From positions 26,415-90,414 of the forward strand of contig NZ_ONDD01000020.1 in the NCBI RefSeq assembly GCF_900316465.1: 64,000 nt of DNA. Reading direction: 5' to 3'. Shown here in pieces: positions 8,215 to 17,581 of this stretch; positions within the stretch are counted from its first letter, which is position 1, and every line of letters begins with the position of its first letter. This DNA comes from an uncultured Fibrobacter sp. (GTDB lineage: Bacteria > Fibrobacterota > Fibrobacteria > Fibrobacterales > Fibrobacteraceae). Made by a program: the position numbers and the translations under genes. A model generated the notes under the pieces. It was not told the DNA's origin. It worked only from the letters and a program-made list of their open reading frames with translations, and did no database searches.

Positions 8215-8220
8215 TACATT
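8215..8220 (+). promoter_or_regulatory. -10 element of rapA, within a short divergent promoter region
   Basis: TACATT 8 nt before the first of two ATGs (8229 and 8232) of rapA. GGAGG lies between, at 8223-8227. The opposite gene starts only 43 nt away, so the two promoters must overlap (a TAAATT for the - gene lies about 10 nt before its ATG). Confidence 0.45.
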
Positions 8221-8231
8221 TTGGAGGTATG

Positions 8232-11213
8232 ATGAATTTCAAGATTGGCCAACGCTATGTAAGTCAATCGGAACCTACTCTCGGGCTTGGTATAGTCACC
8301 GAGGTGCAAGACCGTATTGTTAAGATTTCTTTCCCCGCTGTAAGTGATGTCCGTTGCTACCGTTCCATGGGTGCCCCTGTGGACCGCTTTGAACTTTCGG
8401 TGGGTGATACCGCCAAGAGCGAAAAGGGTATGTCTTTTACCGTGGAATCGGTGAAAGAGGTGGACGGCTTGTTAGTGTATACGGGCCGTGCCGGCAGACA
8501 GATGAAGGAATCTGAACTGAGCGGCAAGATTTCGATTGCGCGCCCTGCGGACCTGTTCAAGGCCCTCATGGAAAACCGCGTGTCGAATAGCGTGCAGTTC
8601 GGTCGCCGTGAATCTGCCATGGAACTTTCTTGTAAGTGGATTTCTTCGCCGGTGCGTGGCATGATTGGCCCGCGTACCTCGATGATTCCGCACCAGTATT
8701 ATTTGTGCCAGCGCGCCTGCGACAGTTCTACGCTCCCGCGCTTGATGCTCTCTGACGAAGTGGGCCTCGGCAAGACGATTGAAGCGGGCATGATTTGGCA
8801 TGCGCTCAAGGCCCGCGGCCGCTTGACCCGTACTTTGATTATTGTGCCCGAAACGCTGAAGCACCAGTGGCTTGTGGAAATGAAACGCCGCTTTAACCAC
8901 TTGTTCACGCTGGTGGACGAAGGCTACATCAAGGGCTTGTTCGTGAACGACGACGATGACCGCCCGAATCCGTTCACGATTGCAAACGATATTATTTGTT
9001 CCATCGATTTCTTGATCAAGCAGCCCGCTCTGATCGAAGACTTGCTCAAGACGACTTGGGACATGGTGATTATCGACGAAGCGCATCACCTGGTTTGCGA
9101 AGACGGATTCACGAGCCACGAATATTTGTTGGCTAACGCCGTGATTCAGCGCTCGAAGGGTGTGCTCCTTTTGACGGGTACACCGCTGCAGTTCCATCCG
9201 GAATCGCAGTTCAACCGCCTTAAGATGCTCGACCCCGTGCGCTTTGCGGACTACAACAGCTTTATCAAGGACCAGGACGCTTACCGCAAGTTGGTGAATG
9301 AACTTTCGAAGTTGCCGACGGACCCTGGCCAGACCATGAGCTGGGACGACTTGAACGAATGTGTGCCGAAGAAGTCGATTATCCGCCCGTGGCTTGAACA
9401 AGAAAGCGCAAAGAGCATGCCTGCCGACGAATGGATCCGCCGCATTGTGGATGCTGTAGGTACAGGTTCGGTGGTGTTCCGCAATACCCGTAAGGGCGTG
9501 GGCGGATTCCCGAAACGCGTGCTCGATGAAATCCCGCTGGAACCGAACAAGAATTACCGCGACATGGTGAACGTGGCTGCCGAAAACGATTTGGACATGT
9601 CCACCGACATTCAGGAAAACGGCCTGCTTTGCACGAGCTATTCCGATGCCTGGGCGCTCGACGAACGCTACGTGTGGCTTAAGGGATTCTTGAAGGAACA
9701 TGCCAACGATAAGGTGCTCCTGATTTGTGAATCCATCCAGGTGGTTCAGGCTCTTGAAACGCTTTTGAACGAATACATGGGCGAGGGCGCGTTCTCGATG
9801 TTCCATGAGAACATGACGATTATGGCCCGCGACAAGGCTGCTGCAAACTTCAGCAGAGAAAACGGCGCGAACCTGTTGATTGCTTCTGAAATCGGTTCCG
9901 AAGGCCGCAACTTCCAGTTTGCACATCATTTGATTTTGTTCGACTTACCGCTCGATGCCGCCTTGGTGGAACAGCGTATTGGCCGCTTGGACCGTATCGG
10001 TCAGACCGAAAACATCATTATTCACGTGCCGTATGTGAAGGGCTCCGGTCAGGAAGTCATGTTCCGCTGGTACCACAACGGCTTGAACGCTTTCGGCACT
10101 CCGATGATGAGCGGTGGCGAACTCTTCCTCAAGTACACCGACGAACTGATTGCCGCTTTGGCCGAACCGCAGGCATTGCTCCAGAACTTTGTGGATACGG
10201 TGATTCCGCAGGTCAAGAAAGACTGCGACACCATGCGCAAGAATATTGAAAAGGGCCGCGACCGCTTGCTGGAATTCAACTCCCGCAATCCGGCGAAGGC
10301 TAAAGAAATCACCGATGCCATCTTGAAGATTGACGCTGACAAGGATTTGGAAACGCTGGTGTTCTCGTCGCTGATGGACCGCGGTCTTGAAATCGAAAAG
10401 AGCAAGATTAAGGGCTGCTACATCATTAGCATGGGTACGCAGGTGGAATCGGGCTCGATTCCTGGTATGCCGGAAAGCGTTGGCATGGCGGGCGCCGGTG
10501 GCGGTGGCCGCGTGACGCAGGCTGTCGGAAATTTTGAAGAAAGCTCGGGCGGTGGCGACGAAGATGCTCGCTTCTGCGATACGTCTAGCTTGACTGTGAC
10601 CTTTGACCGCAACGTGGCCATGGTGCATGACGAAGTGGACTTTGTGAGCTTGGAACACCCGCTTTCGCAGGGCGTGATTGACTTTGAAACCTCGCTGGAC
10701 AACGGTGCTGTGGCATGCAACATCTGGCAGAATTCCGGAATGCGCGGTCTTGTGATGCAGTACAACTTTGCGGTGGACTTCTCGGTGGCCGAAGAATGGG
10801 GCGTGTCGGACCTTGCGGGCCCGCGCTACATTAGCGTGCTCGTGAACCCGACGGGCGAAGACTTGACCGAAAAGGTGCCGGAACTGAAGAACGCAAACTT
10901 CAAGGATGTGCCTGTTCCGCAGGGCAATGCCGCTGTGAACATGACGCTCAAGTATTTCGGTAAAGAAGGCCTCGCCATCGCTCGCCGCATTGTGTCTGCC
11001 AAGGCAAAGGAAATTGCCGAAGTGGCCGCTGCCGCTGTCGAAGCCCGCGCCGAGCAGGAATACCAGCGTATGAACCATTTGCTCAGCATGCGTGGCAAGG
11101 CGGGCAACAATACCCAGCTGCAACAGCTCCGCAAGAATGCCCAGGAATGGAAAAAAGTAATTTCGAACCCGCAACTCCGCCTCGATGCAATCAGGCTTTT
11201 GGTGTGTAGGTAA
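8232..11213 (+). CDS. rapA: RNA polymerase-associated ATPase RapA (SWI2/SNF2 family)
   Basis: RapA recycles stalled RNA polymerase using ATP. 993 residues, collinear with recalled E. coli RapA. It has an N-terminal domain starting IGQRYVSQSEPTLGLG, Walker A DEVGLGKTIEAGM (about residue 180), the DEAH box IIDEAHHLV, motif III LLLTGTP, the KGFPKR-like GGFPKRVL, and helicase motifs SEIGSEGRNFQFA and EQRIGRLDRIGQ. The C-terminal LEHPL and final RLDAIRLLV match the family end. A Gly/Glu-rich insert lies at about 755-780. ATG 8232 is preferred over 8187 or 8229 from the GGAGG spacing. Followed 3 nt later by proB. Confidence 0.95.
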   Translation: MNFKIGQRYVSQSEPTLGLGIVTEVQDRIVKISFPAVSDVRCYRSMGAPVDRFELSVGDTAKSEKGMSFTVESVKEVDGLLVYTGRAGRQMKESELSGKISIARPADLFKALMENRVSNSVQFGRRESAMELSCKWISSPVRGMIGPRTSMIPHQYYLCQRACDSSTLPRLMLSDEVGLGKTIEAGMIWHALKARGRLTRTLIIVPETLKHQWLVEMKRRFNHLFTLVDEGYIKGLFVNDDDDRPNPFTIANDIICSIDFLIKQPALIEDLLKTTWDMVIIDEAHHLVCEDGFTSHEYLLANAVIQRSKGVLLLTGTPLQFHPESQFNRLKMLDPVRFADYNSFIKDQDAYRKLVNELSKLPTDPGQTMSWDDLNECVPKKSIIRPWLEQESAKSMPADEWIRRIVDAVGTGSVVFRNTRKGVGGFPKRVLDEIPLEPNKNYRDMVNVAAENDLDMSTDIQENGLLCTSYSDAWALDERYVWLKGFLKEHANDKVLLICESIQVVQALETLLNEYMGEGAFSMFHENMTIMARDKAAANFSRENGANLLIASEIGSEGRNFQFAHHLILFDLPLDAALVEQRIGRLDRIGQTENIIIHVPYVKGSGQEVMFRWYHNGLNAFGTPMMSGGELFLKYTDELIAALAEPQALLQNFVDTVIPQVKKDCDTMRKNIEKGRDRLLEFNSRNPAKAKEITDAILKIDADKDLETLVFSSLMDRGLEIEKSKIKGCYIISMGTQVESGSIPGMPESVGMAGAGGGGRVTQAVGNFEESSGGGDEDARFCDTSSLTVTFDRNVAMVHDEVDFVSLEHPLSQGVIDFETSLDNGAVACNIWQNSGMRGLVMQYNFAVDFSVAEEWGVSDLAGPRYISVLVNPTGEDLTEKVPELKNANFKDVPVPQGNAAVNMTLKYFGKEGLAIARRIVSAKAKEIAEVAAAAVEARAEQEYQRMNHLLSMRGKAGNNTQLQQLRKNAQEWKKVISNPQLRLDAIRLLVCR

Positions 11214-11216
11214 TCT

Positions 11217-12356
11217 ATGAGTGAATTAAGAAAGAATATTCTCGATGAATCCCGTCGCATTGTCGTAAAGATCGGTTCGCGCATTTTGGTCGACTCCGAA
11301 AAGGGCGGCGTTCGCACCCGCTACATCCAGAAGCTAGCCGATTCCGTGGCACGCCTGATGGAATCCGGCAAGGAAGTTGTGATTGTGACTAGCGGTGCCG
11401 TGGGCACCGGCATGAGCCAGCTCGGTTACAAGGAAAAGCCGACGGTTCTCGCTGAAAAGCAGGCCTGTGCTGCCGTGGGGCAGATTGACTTGATGTATGC
11501 CTACCGCGAAATGTTCCGCTGGATGCAGCTTTCCGTGGGTCAGATTCTTTTGTCTGCCGAAGACTTCCGCGACCGCAACCGCTACAAGAATTTGCAGAAC
11601 ACCATTAAGGCGATGCTTGCCCGTAAGATTGTTCCGATTATCAACGAAAATGACTCGCTTGCCGTTGCCGAAATCAAGGTGGGCGATAACGACAAGCTTT
11701 CGAGCGACGTGGCACTCTTCCTTGATGCCGACTTGCTTTTGATTTTCACGGACGAAGACGGACTCTTTGATGACAATCCGAAGAAGAATCCGAACGCCCG
11801 TTTGCTCCGCTTTGTACCGGAAATTACGCCTGCTGTTTTGGCCCTTGCGGGTAAGCCCGGTGAAACGGGTTCTGCCGTGAGTACCGGCGGTATGCGCAGC
11901 AAACTCGAAGCCATCCGTAACGTGACAAAGAGCGGTTGCAACGCCTTCCTCGCCAGTGGCATGAAGGTGTTGCCGCACCAGGTGATTTTTGAAAATGCTG
12001 AAGGCACGCTCTTTGTGGGTTCCAAGAAGAAGCTCAACAGCCGTCAGCGCTGGCTCAGCTTCGTGACGACTCCGCGCGGTGCCGTGGTGGTGGACGAAGG
12101 CGGCGTGAAGGCTTTGCGCGAAAAACATTCTAGCTTGCTCCCCGTGGGCGTGTGCGCCGTTAAGAAACACTTTGACAAGGGCGACTTGATTGAAGTCTTG
12201 AGCCAGGACGGCGAAGCCGTGGCACGCGGTGTCGCAAAGTTCGACAGCGAAACGCTGAAGCTTGTGCTCCACAAGAAGACAGCCCAGGTTCATGAGCTCT
12301 TGGGCAAGGATGTCGCCGACGAACTGATTCACAAGAACGACCTGGTGGTGTTCTAG
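11217..12356 (+). CDS. proB: Glutamate 5-kinase (with PUA domain)
   Basis: First step of proline synthesis: phosphorylation of glutamate. 379 residues. The N-terminal amino-acid kinase fold (about 10-265) has VVKIGSRIL, VTSGAVGTGM, INENDSLAV, GDNDKLSS and the STGGMRSKLEA motif. A C-terminal PUA domain (about 285-370) starts near RGAVVVDEGGVKAL. The protein is full length, so feedback inhibition by proline is expected from family knowledge. It lies 3 nt after rapA; proA is not in the window. Confidence 0.96.
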   Translation: MSELRKNILDESRRIVVKIGSRILVDSEKGGVRTRYIQKLADSVARLMESGKEVVIVTSGAVGTGMSQLGYKEKPTVLAEKQACAAVGQIDLMYAYREMFRWMQLSVGQILLSAEDFRDRNRYKNLQNTIKAMLARKIVPIINENDSLAVAEIKVGDNDKLSSDVALFLDADLLLIFTDEDGLFDDNPKKNPNARLLRFVPEITPAVLALAGKPGETGSAVSTGGMRSKLEAIRNVTKSGCNAFLASGMKVLPHQVIFENAEGTLFVGSKKKLNSRQRWLSFVTTPRGAVVVDEGGVKALREKHSSLLPVGVCAVKKHFDKGDLIEVLSQDGEAVARGVAKFDSETLKLVLHKKTAQVHELLGKDVADELIHKNDLVVF

Positions 12357-12382
12357 TCTAAAATTTGTATCTTGGTAAGCGT

Positions 12383-13090
12383 ATGGAAGAAAATCAGAAT
12401 TTGGACGATTTGGCCGAAGAATCGGCGGAACTCCCGAAAGTCGAGAGCCAAGAGGATTTGGCCCGCATTATCCAGGCGCTCGTGTTTGCGTCTCCTGACA
12501 TTGTGACGCTCAAGAAGCTGCGTGAAATTCTGGGTGATTTTCTGGATGCGCGCTTGGTGTCCGATGCTTTGATTGCGGCGAACGATTCGCTGAACAAGAT
12601 TAATTCCCCGTTTGAAATTGTGGAACAGGCGGGCGGTTACCGCTTTAGGACCCGCGCCAAGTACTACCCGTGGGTGCGCAAGCTGTTCCCCGAAGCAAAT
12701 GCTCGCAGGCTTAGCCAGGCGGCGCTTGAAACCTTGGCGGTCATTGCTTACCAGCAGCCGATTACCAAGGCGGCGATTGAGCAGGTGCGTGGCGTGTCGT
12801 CGGTGGATGGCCCGATCCGTAACTTGCTCGACAAGGGCTTTATTGCATTGGGTAGCCGCGCCGATACGGTTGGAAACCCCTATACCTACGTGACGACGCA
12901 GGAATTCATGAAGTATTTCGGCATCAACCGCATTCCCGAAGACTTGCCGCGACTCCGCGAATTCAGTGAACTTCTGGAAGCGGGCGCCTTGGTGCCGCAG
13001 TACGCTAAACCCGAATCGGTGAGTCCCGAAGAACCGGTGCAGCCCGAAGAAAATCCGGACCAGGTTGAATTGTCGATGGGAGATGCCTAA
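12383..13090 (+). CDS. scpB: Segregation and condensation protein B
   Basis: Kleisin-associated winged-helix protein of the SMC-ScpA-ScpB condensin. 235 residues with two winged-helix domains (about 25-110 and 115-195), including the conserved LSQAALETLAVIAYQQPITKAAIEQVRGV block and TYVTTQEFMKYFGI. The C-terminal 35 residues are acidic and Pro-rich. Start at ATG 12383; a TATCTT at 12368-12373 could be a -10 box leaving a very short leader. The stop overlaps the mutS start by one base. scpA is not in the window. Confidence 0.93.
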   Translation: MEENQNLDDLAEESAELPKVESQEDLARIIQALVFASPDIVTLKKLREILGDFLDARLVSDALIAANDSLNKINSPFEIVEQAGGYRFRTRAKYYPWVRKLFPEANARRLSQAALETLAVIAYQQPITKAAIEQVRGVSSVDGPIRNLLDKGFIALGSRADTVGNPYTYVTTQEFMKYFGINRIPEDLPRLREFSELLEAGALVPQYAKPESVSPEEPVQPEENPDQVELSMGDA

Positions 13091-15702
13091 TGGCTGTGAC
13101 CCCGTTAATGCAGCAGTATTACGAGATCAAGAAACAGAATCCCGGCTGCATCTTGTTTTTTAGAATGGGCGACTTCTTCGAACTTTTCGAAGATGATGCC
13201 GTAATTGCCTCGAAGATTTTAGGACTCACGCTCACGAGCCGCAATAACGGCGCCTCGGGAGCAACGCCCCTGTGCGGGTTCCCGCACCATGCCGCAGACC
13301 GCTACGTGCCCAAAATGGTGGCGGCGGGCTACCGCATTGCCATTTGCGAACAGGTGGAAGACCCGAAACTTGCAAAGGGTATCGTCAAGCGCGATATTGT
13401 GGAAATCATCAGTGCCGGCACCGCGATGGACGAATCGAACCTGAATGCGAAAGAGGCGAATTACCTTTGTGCGTTCATTCCCGAAAAGGACTCGGTCTCG
13501 TTTGCGATTGCCGACGTGACGACCGGCTATCTGGCCGCGTGCAAGAGTTCGGTGCAGGCGTTCGAATGTGAATTCTGCCGCCGTATGCCCAAGGAAGTCG
13601 TGGTGCCCGAAGGAACCGTGATTCCTAGCGGTGTGATGGACTTGATTCGTTCCGAAAACATTCTGGTGACAGAACTTCCGGCATTCCTGTTCGGCGAAGA
13701 TTCCGCGAAGGATGTGCTGTTTACGCATTTTAAGGTCGAGGCTTTGGACGGTCTCGGCCTTGATGGGCGAGTGGTCGAAACCCAGGTGACGGGAGCGCTT
13801 CTCCAGTACCTGATGGACCAGAAGAAGTCCGAACTTTCGCATTTTACGACGCTCGAGATTCTGAATCTCGACGACTACATGACGCTTGACCCGAGTACGC
13901 TGCGTAACTTGGAACTGGTGCGTCCGCTGAATGCAGACGATATCAGCAGTACGCTTTGCTACGTACTCGACTTTACGGTGACCGCGATGGGCGGGCGCAA
14001 TCTGAAGGAGTGGGTGAGCCATCCGCTGATTTCGGTGGACCGCATCAAGGAACGTGAAGAAGCCGTCGAAGAACTCGTCAACAACCCGGTCGCTCTCGAT
14101 GAACTGAAGGAATCGCTGACTTCGATTCTCGATATGGAACGCCTGATGGGCCGTGTAGGCTCTGGCCGCGCGAATGCCCGCGATTTGGCGGGCATGGGCC
14201 GTTCGCTTTCGCAGGCTTCCAAGGTGGCCGATGTACTTGAAGGTTTGAATTCGCCGATTTTTGAACCGATGCGAGCGGCCCTCATTGCCGCCCGTGGCCG
14301 TGGCGAAGAGCTCCTTTCGCAATTTAACGATGACTTGCCGCTGACCGTCCGCGAGGGCGGCATGATTCGCGCGGGCGCAAACGCGGAACTCGATGCCATG
14401 AACGAAGACATCAAGGAACGCCGCGAATGGATTGCCTCGCTCGAAGTCCGTGAACGTGAACGCCTCGGAATCCCGAGCCTTAAGGTTGGCTACAACCGCG
14501 TTTTCGGTTACTACATCGAAATTACCAAGGCGCAGATGGCGAAGGCGACCGCCCCGATTCCCGACGAATACATTCGCAAGCAGACGACGGTGAATGGCGA
14601 ACGCTACATTACGCCCGAGATGAAGGAATGCGAATCCATCATCAGCAATGCCGAAGTCAACATTCACGCGCTGGAATACAAGATTTTCTGCGAACTTCGC
14701 GAACGCGTGAACAGCTGGCGTGCCGAACTGCAGGAAATCGCAAATGCGATTGCGCACGTGGATACGCTTTATAGCTTTGCCCGCGCCGCCCGCAAATACA
14801 ATTACGTTTGTCCCGAAGTCTTCGAAGGCTCGGGTATCGAAATCAAGGGTGGTTTCCATCCGGTGATTGTCGCGGTCAATTCGGACCTTGACTTTATCCC
14901 GAACGATGTGAATCTTTCGCCCGAAGCGACCCGCTTGATGCTCATTACGGGCCCGAACATGGCCGGTAAATCGACTTACCTGCGCCAGACGGGGCTTATT
15001 GTGCTCATGGCGCAAATCGGCTGCTTTGTGCCGGCGGAAAGTGCCCGCATCGGCGTGGTGGATCGCATCTTTACGCGCGTGGGTGCAAGCGACCGCTTGA
15101 GCCGTGGTCTTTCGACGTTCATGGTCGAAATGATTGAAACGGCGAACATCTTGCGCAATGCGACCTCGCACAGCTTGGTGCTTCTCGACGAAATCGGTCG
15201 CGGAACCAGTACCTTTGACGGCCTTTCGATTGCGTGGGCGATTGTGGAAACGCTGCACGATGAGCCTGCCCGCGCCGCCATCACGCTGTTTGCAACGCAC
15301 TACCACGAACTTACTGGCCTTGTGGAAAGCCTTGAACACGCCGGAAACTTCCAGGTGGGTGTTCAGGAAAAGGGCGACAAGCTCATCTTCTTGCACAAGA
15401 TTCTTGAAGGTGCTTGCGATTCTAGCTACGGTATTCACGTGGCCGAAATGGCGGGCCTCCCGAACAATGTGCTGCGCCGTGCACGCAAGATTCTTTTGCG
15501 CCTCGAAAAGCAGAAGATTGACCCGAGCGATGGCGCCACCCACAAGAAGCTCATGGAAAAGCCGCAGGTCGACCTGTTCGCGCCTCCCGACGAATCCACG
15601 CAGCTCCTTAAGGAAGAAATCCGCCGCCTGAAACCCGAGGAAATGACTCCGATCCAGGCGCTCCAATGCCTGATGGACTTGAAGGAACATTACGGGAAAT
15701 GA
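13090..15702 (+). CDS. mutS: DNA mismatch repair protein MutS
   Basis: Recognises mismatches and starts repair. 870 residues. The N-terminal mismatch-binding domain has MGDFFELFEDDA (the Phe-x-Glu wedge, family knowledge); connector, lever and clamp domains follow. The ATPase domain has Walker A GPNMAGKSTYLRQT (about residue 625), the Walker B LVLLDEIGRGTSTFDG and the ATHYHEL signature. A C-terminal region starts near residue 800. Starts by a one-base overlap with scpB and overlaps the following HD-domain gene by 4 nt, so all three are likely cotranscribed. Confidence 0.97.
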   Translation: MAVTPLMQQYYEIKKQNPGCILFFRMGDFFELFEDDAVIASKILGLTLTSRNNGASGATPLCGFPHHAADRYVPKMVAAGYRIAICEQVEDPKLAKGIVKRDIVEIISAGTAMDESNLNAKEANYLCAFIPEKDSVSFAIADVTTGYLAACKSSVQAFECEFCRRMPKEVVVPEGTVIPSGVMDLIRSENILVTELPAFLFGEDSAKDVLFTHFKVEALDGLGLDGRVVETQVTGALLQYLMDQKKSELSHFTTLEILNLDDYMTLDPSTLRNLELVRPLNADDISSTLCYVLDFTVTAMGGRNLKEWVSHPLISVDRIKEREEAVEELVNNPVALDELKESLTSILDMERLMGRVGSGRANARDLAGMGRSLSQASKVADVLEGLNSPIFEPMRAALIAARGRGEELLSQFNDDLPLTVREGGMIRAGANAELDAMNEDIKERREWIASLEVRERERLGIPSLKVGYNRVFGYYIEITKAQMAKATAPIPDEYIRKQTTVNGERYITPEMKECESIISNAEVNIHALEYKIFCELRERVNSWRAELQEIANAIAHVDTLYSFARAARKYNYVCPEVFEGSGIEIKGGFHPVIVAVNSDLDFIPNDVNLSPEATRLMLITGPNMAGKSTYLRQTGLIVLMAQIGCFVPAESARIGVVDRIFTRVGASDRLSRGLSTFMVEMIETANILRNATSHSLVLLDEIGRGTSTFDGLSIAWAIVETLHDEPARAAITLFATHYHELTGLVESLEHAGNFQVGVQEKGDKLIFLHKILEGACDSSYGIHVAEMAGLPNNVLRRARKILLRLEKQKIDPSDGATHKKLMEKPQVDLFAPPDESTQLLKEEIRRLKPEEMTPIQALQCLMDLKEHYGK

Positions 15703-16202
15703 TCGATTTTGCCGCCTTACAAGAGTTTGTCTATAGCAACCGAATCGTGGATTCGACGATTCATGGGCTTTCTCATTGGCGGCAGGTGGAATTCAACGGC
15801 TTGCTTCTAGCACCCATTACAGGAGCCGACGTGACAGTTGTGCGACTGTTCGCTCTCTTTCACGATTGCAAACGCGAAGATGACGGCTACGATGGCGAAC
15901 ATGGCGAACGCGGAGCCGCCTTTGCCAAGGAATGCTTCGAAAAAGGCCTTCTCGAAATTACGCAGGAACAGTTCGACCAACTGTACCACGCCTGCTTCTA
16001 CCACACCAAGGAACATCAGACTGATGATCCGACCATCAACACCTGCTACGACGCCGACCGCCTAGACCTGGGTCGTGTGGGCATGTCGCTCAATCCGAAA
16101 AAGATGGCGACTGCTCCGGGTGCAAGAATCGCCCACAAGTCTTTGCGGGCGAATGTTGATGTCTATGAAATGCGCGAATGGTTAAAGACGATTGTTCTTT
16201 AA
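15699..16202 (+). CDS. HD-domain metal-dependent phosphohydrolase-like protein
   Basis: 167 residues, starting at the ATG that overlaps the mutS stop (ATGA). It has an early His (HGLSHWRQVE, about residue 24), the HD pair in LFALFHDCKRE (about 55), further His residues in FYHTKEHQT and an Asp in CYDADRLDLGR (about 120). This matches an H...HD...D metal-binding arrangement. HD proteins of this size include nucleotide phosphohydrolases; no substrate can be assigned. Translation coupling suggests co-expression with MutS but does not prove a role in repair. Confidence 0.7.
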   Translation: MIDFAALQEFVYSNRIVDSTIHGLSHWRQVEFNGLLLAPITGADVTVVRLFALFHDCKREDDGYDGEHGERGAAFAKECFEKGLLEITQEQFDQLYHACFYHTKEHQTDDPTINTCYDADRLDLGRVGMSLNPKKMATAPGARIAHKSLRANVDVYEMREWLKTIVL

Positions 16203-16214
16203 CCTCGCGAAAAA

Positions 16215-17105
16215 TTAACCGGCAAAATTCTTTCCGAGAATTGCAGAAACATTTTTGAGAATGCCTTCTGCAACGTCGGGCTTGTTCATTGAATACACGT
16301 GAACATTGGTGATGCCGTTGGCGTACAGGTCAATGATCTGATCACTTGCATAGATAATGCCGGCCTGCTTCATGGCTTCGGGATCGCTACCGAACTTGTC
16401 GACCAGCGACTTAAAGCGCTGCGGCATGAACGAACCGGAAAGCTTGATGGCGCGTTCCACCTGGTTGGCGTTCGTAATCGGCATAATACCGGGGAGCACC
16501 GGGCAGTTGACGCCTGCATCGCGCAGCTTGTAGAGGAAGCTGAAGAACAGGTTGTTGTCGAACACCATCTGCGTGGTCAAAAAGTCTGCACCGGCATCGA
16601 CCTTTTCCTTAAGGTGCTTGATGTCTTCGGCCTGGTTGGCGCTTTCGGGGTGCTTTTCGGGGTAGCAGGCGGCACCAATGCAGAAGTCGGCATCAGAGGC
16701 CTTGAGTTCGCGGATAAGTTCGACGGCGTAGTGGTAGTCGCAGTTGTCGCGGCCCTTTTCGATGAGTTCCGGGGTCAAGTCGCCGCGGAGAGCCATGACG
16801 TTCTTGATGCCTGCGGCCTTCATGTCTTCAATGCGCTGGTGCACCGTTTCCTTGCTGCTGGAAACGCAGGTAAGGTGGGCGAGCATCGGGATGCCGAACT
16901 TTTGCTTGAGGTTCTTGGCAATATCAAGAGTGAAGTGGCTCACGCCGCCGCCTGCGCCGTAGGTAACGCTCATAAAGGAGGGACCGAGCGCGGCGATAGA
17001 TTCGGTGGCAGCTTTCACGCTTTCGAAGCTCGTCTCTTTTTTAGGCGGGAACACTTCGAACGAAAGGCTCATCTTGTCTTGCTTCAGAATGTCAACAATC
17101 TTCAT
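16215..17105 (-). CDS. metF: 5,10-methylenetetrahydrofolate reductase
   Basis: Reduces methylene-THF to methyl-THF for methionine synthesis. 296 residues, normal bacterial length, TIM-barrel FAD enzyme. Seen are SFEVFPPKK (catalytic Glu), VTYGAGGG, HLTCVSSSKE, NVMALRGDL, GAACYPEKHPES, FLTTQMVFDN and PVLPGIMPI. The ATG at 17105 is preceded by GGAGAG on the - strand; longer upstream frames lack support. The -10 at 17170-17175 gives a leader of about 55 nt. Confidence 0.96.
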   Translation of the reverse strand: MKIVDILKQDKMSLSFEVFPPKKETSFESVKAATESIAALGPSFMSVTYGAGGGVSHFTLDIAKNLKQKFGIPMLAHLTCVSSSKETVHQRIEDMKAAGIKNVMALRGDLTPELIEKGRDNCDYHYAVELIRELKASDADFCIGAACYPEKHPESANQAEDIKHLKEKVDAGADFLTTQMVFDNNLFFSFLYKLRDAGVNCPVLPGIMPITNANQVERAIKLSGSFMPQRFKSLVDKFGSDPEAMKQAGIIYASDQIIDLYANGITNVHVYSMNKPDVAEGILKNVSAILGKNFAG

Positions 17106-17169
17106 AATCTCTCCGTGGGCGGGTCGAACCGGCACCTTAAGTCTATGCAAATATTTTAATATATGCATA

Positions 17170-17175
17170 AATATA
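17170..17175 (-). promoter_or_regulatory. -10 element of metF
   Basis: TATATT on the - strand about 65 nt upstream of the metF ATG. The leader between has no recognisable methionine or SAM riboswitch. Confidence 0.45.
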
Positions 17176-17240
17176 GATAAAGTTCCAGAAATCGGCAACC
17201 GGAATTATGAAATATTCAATGAAAACTTGAAAATTTTTTC

Positions 17241-17246
17241 TATATT
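17241..17246 (+). promoter_or_regulatory. -10 element of the tRNA-Arg gene
   Basis: TATATT 11 nt before the mature tRNA 5' end, the same hexamer used across the window. Confidence 0.55.
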
Positions 17247-17257
17247 TGCGCCACAAC

Positions 17258-17331
17258 GCTCGAGTAGCTCAGTTGGATAGAGCAATTGCCTTCTAAGCAA
17301 TGGGTCGTGGGTTCGAATCCCGCCTCGAGTA
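17258..17331 (+). tRNA. tRNA-Arg (anticodon TCT)
   Basis: A 74-nt cloverleaf. The acceptor stem GCTCGAG pairs with CTCGAGT (first pair G-U). The D arm is GCTC...GAGC, the anticodon arm ATTGC-CTTCTAA-GCAAT gives anticodon TCT (decodes AGA), and the T arm is GTGGG-TTCGAAT-CCCGC. The discriminator is A and CCA is not encoded. A terminator follows within 3 nt. Confidence 0.96.
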
Positions 17332-17333
17332 TG

Positions 17334-17366
17334 AAAAAAGGTCCCCCTAAAAGGGGACCTTTTTTC
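17334..17366 (+). terminator. Terminator of tRNA-Arg
   Basis: AAAAAAGGTCCCC, a short loop, then GGGGACCTTTTTT: a near-perfect symmetrical hairpin that can act on either strand, immediately after the tRNA. Confidence 0.9.
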
Positions 17367-17404
17367 ATACTCGTTGGCGGGTGTAGTCGAACCTTGGTTC
17401 GGCG

Positions 17405-17493
17405 GAGAAGCATCCCGCCGAGAAAATAAACTTCGCAGACTCCCGCTGAGAAGCATCCCGCGAGAAAGCGCCTTTGCCGAGCAGACTCCCGCC
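17405..17493. repeat. Two adjacent imperfect copies of a 43-46 bp direct repeat
   Basis: Copy 1 (17405-17447) and copy 2 (17448-17493) both begin GAGAAGCATCCCGC, continue with GAGAAA, diverge in the middle, and end GCAGACTCCCGC followed by T or C. They occupy the gap between the tRNA terminator and the groEL terminator. No coding potential was seen. Confidence 0.65.
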
Positions 17494-17516
17494 TTCATAA
17501 TCCAAATAATTTTTAT

Positions 17517-17551
17517 ACAAAAAAAACGTCCGGTTCCTTGAACCGGACGTC
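17517..17551 (-). terminator. Terminator of groES-groEL
   Basis: On - the stem ACGTCCGGTT/AACCGGACGT has a short loop and is followed by a run of eight T. It lies 31 nt after the groEL stop. Confidence 0.9.
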
Positions 17552-17581
17552 CATAAGGAGTAGAATTTAGCGGCTAGCCGA

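Noticed and set aside
8472..9929. 485-aa frame on - inside rapA
   Set aside because: Shadow frame of a strongly coding gene; His/Arg-rich composition, no motif and no start signals.
17106..17169. Possible riboswitch in the metF leader
   Set aside because: GGTGCCGGTTCGACC looked like a structured element, but no known SAM, SAH or THF riboswitch core could be recognised and the leader is only about 55 nt.
17205..17498. 97-aa frame on - containing GGIRTHDPLLRRQLLYPTELLE
   Set aside because: This is the well-known false protein produced by translating the antisense of a tRNA gene; it overlies tRNA-Arg and its terminator.
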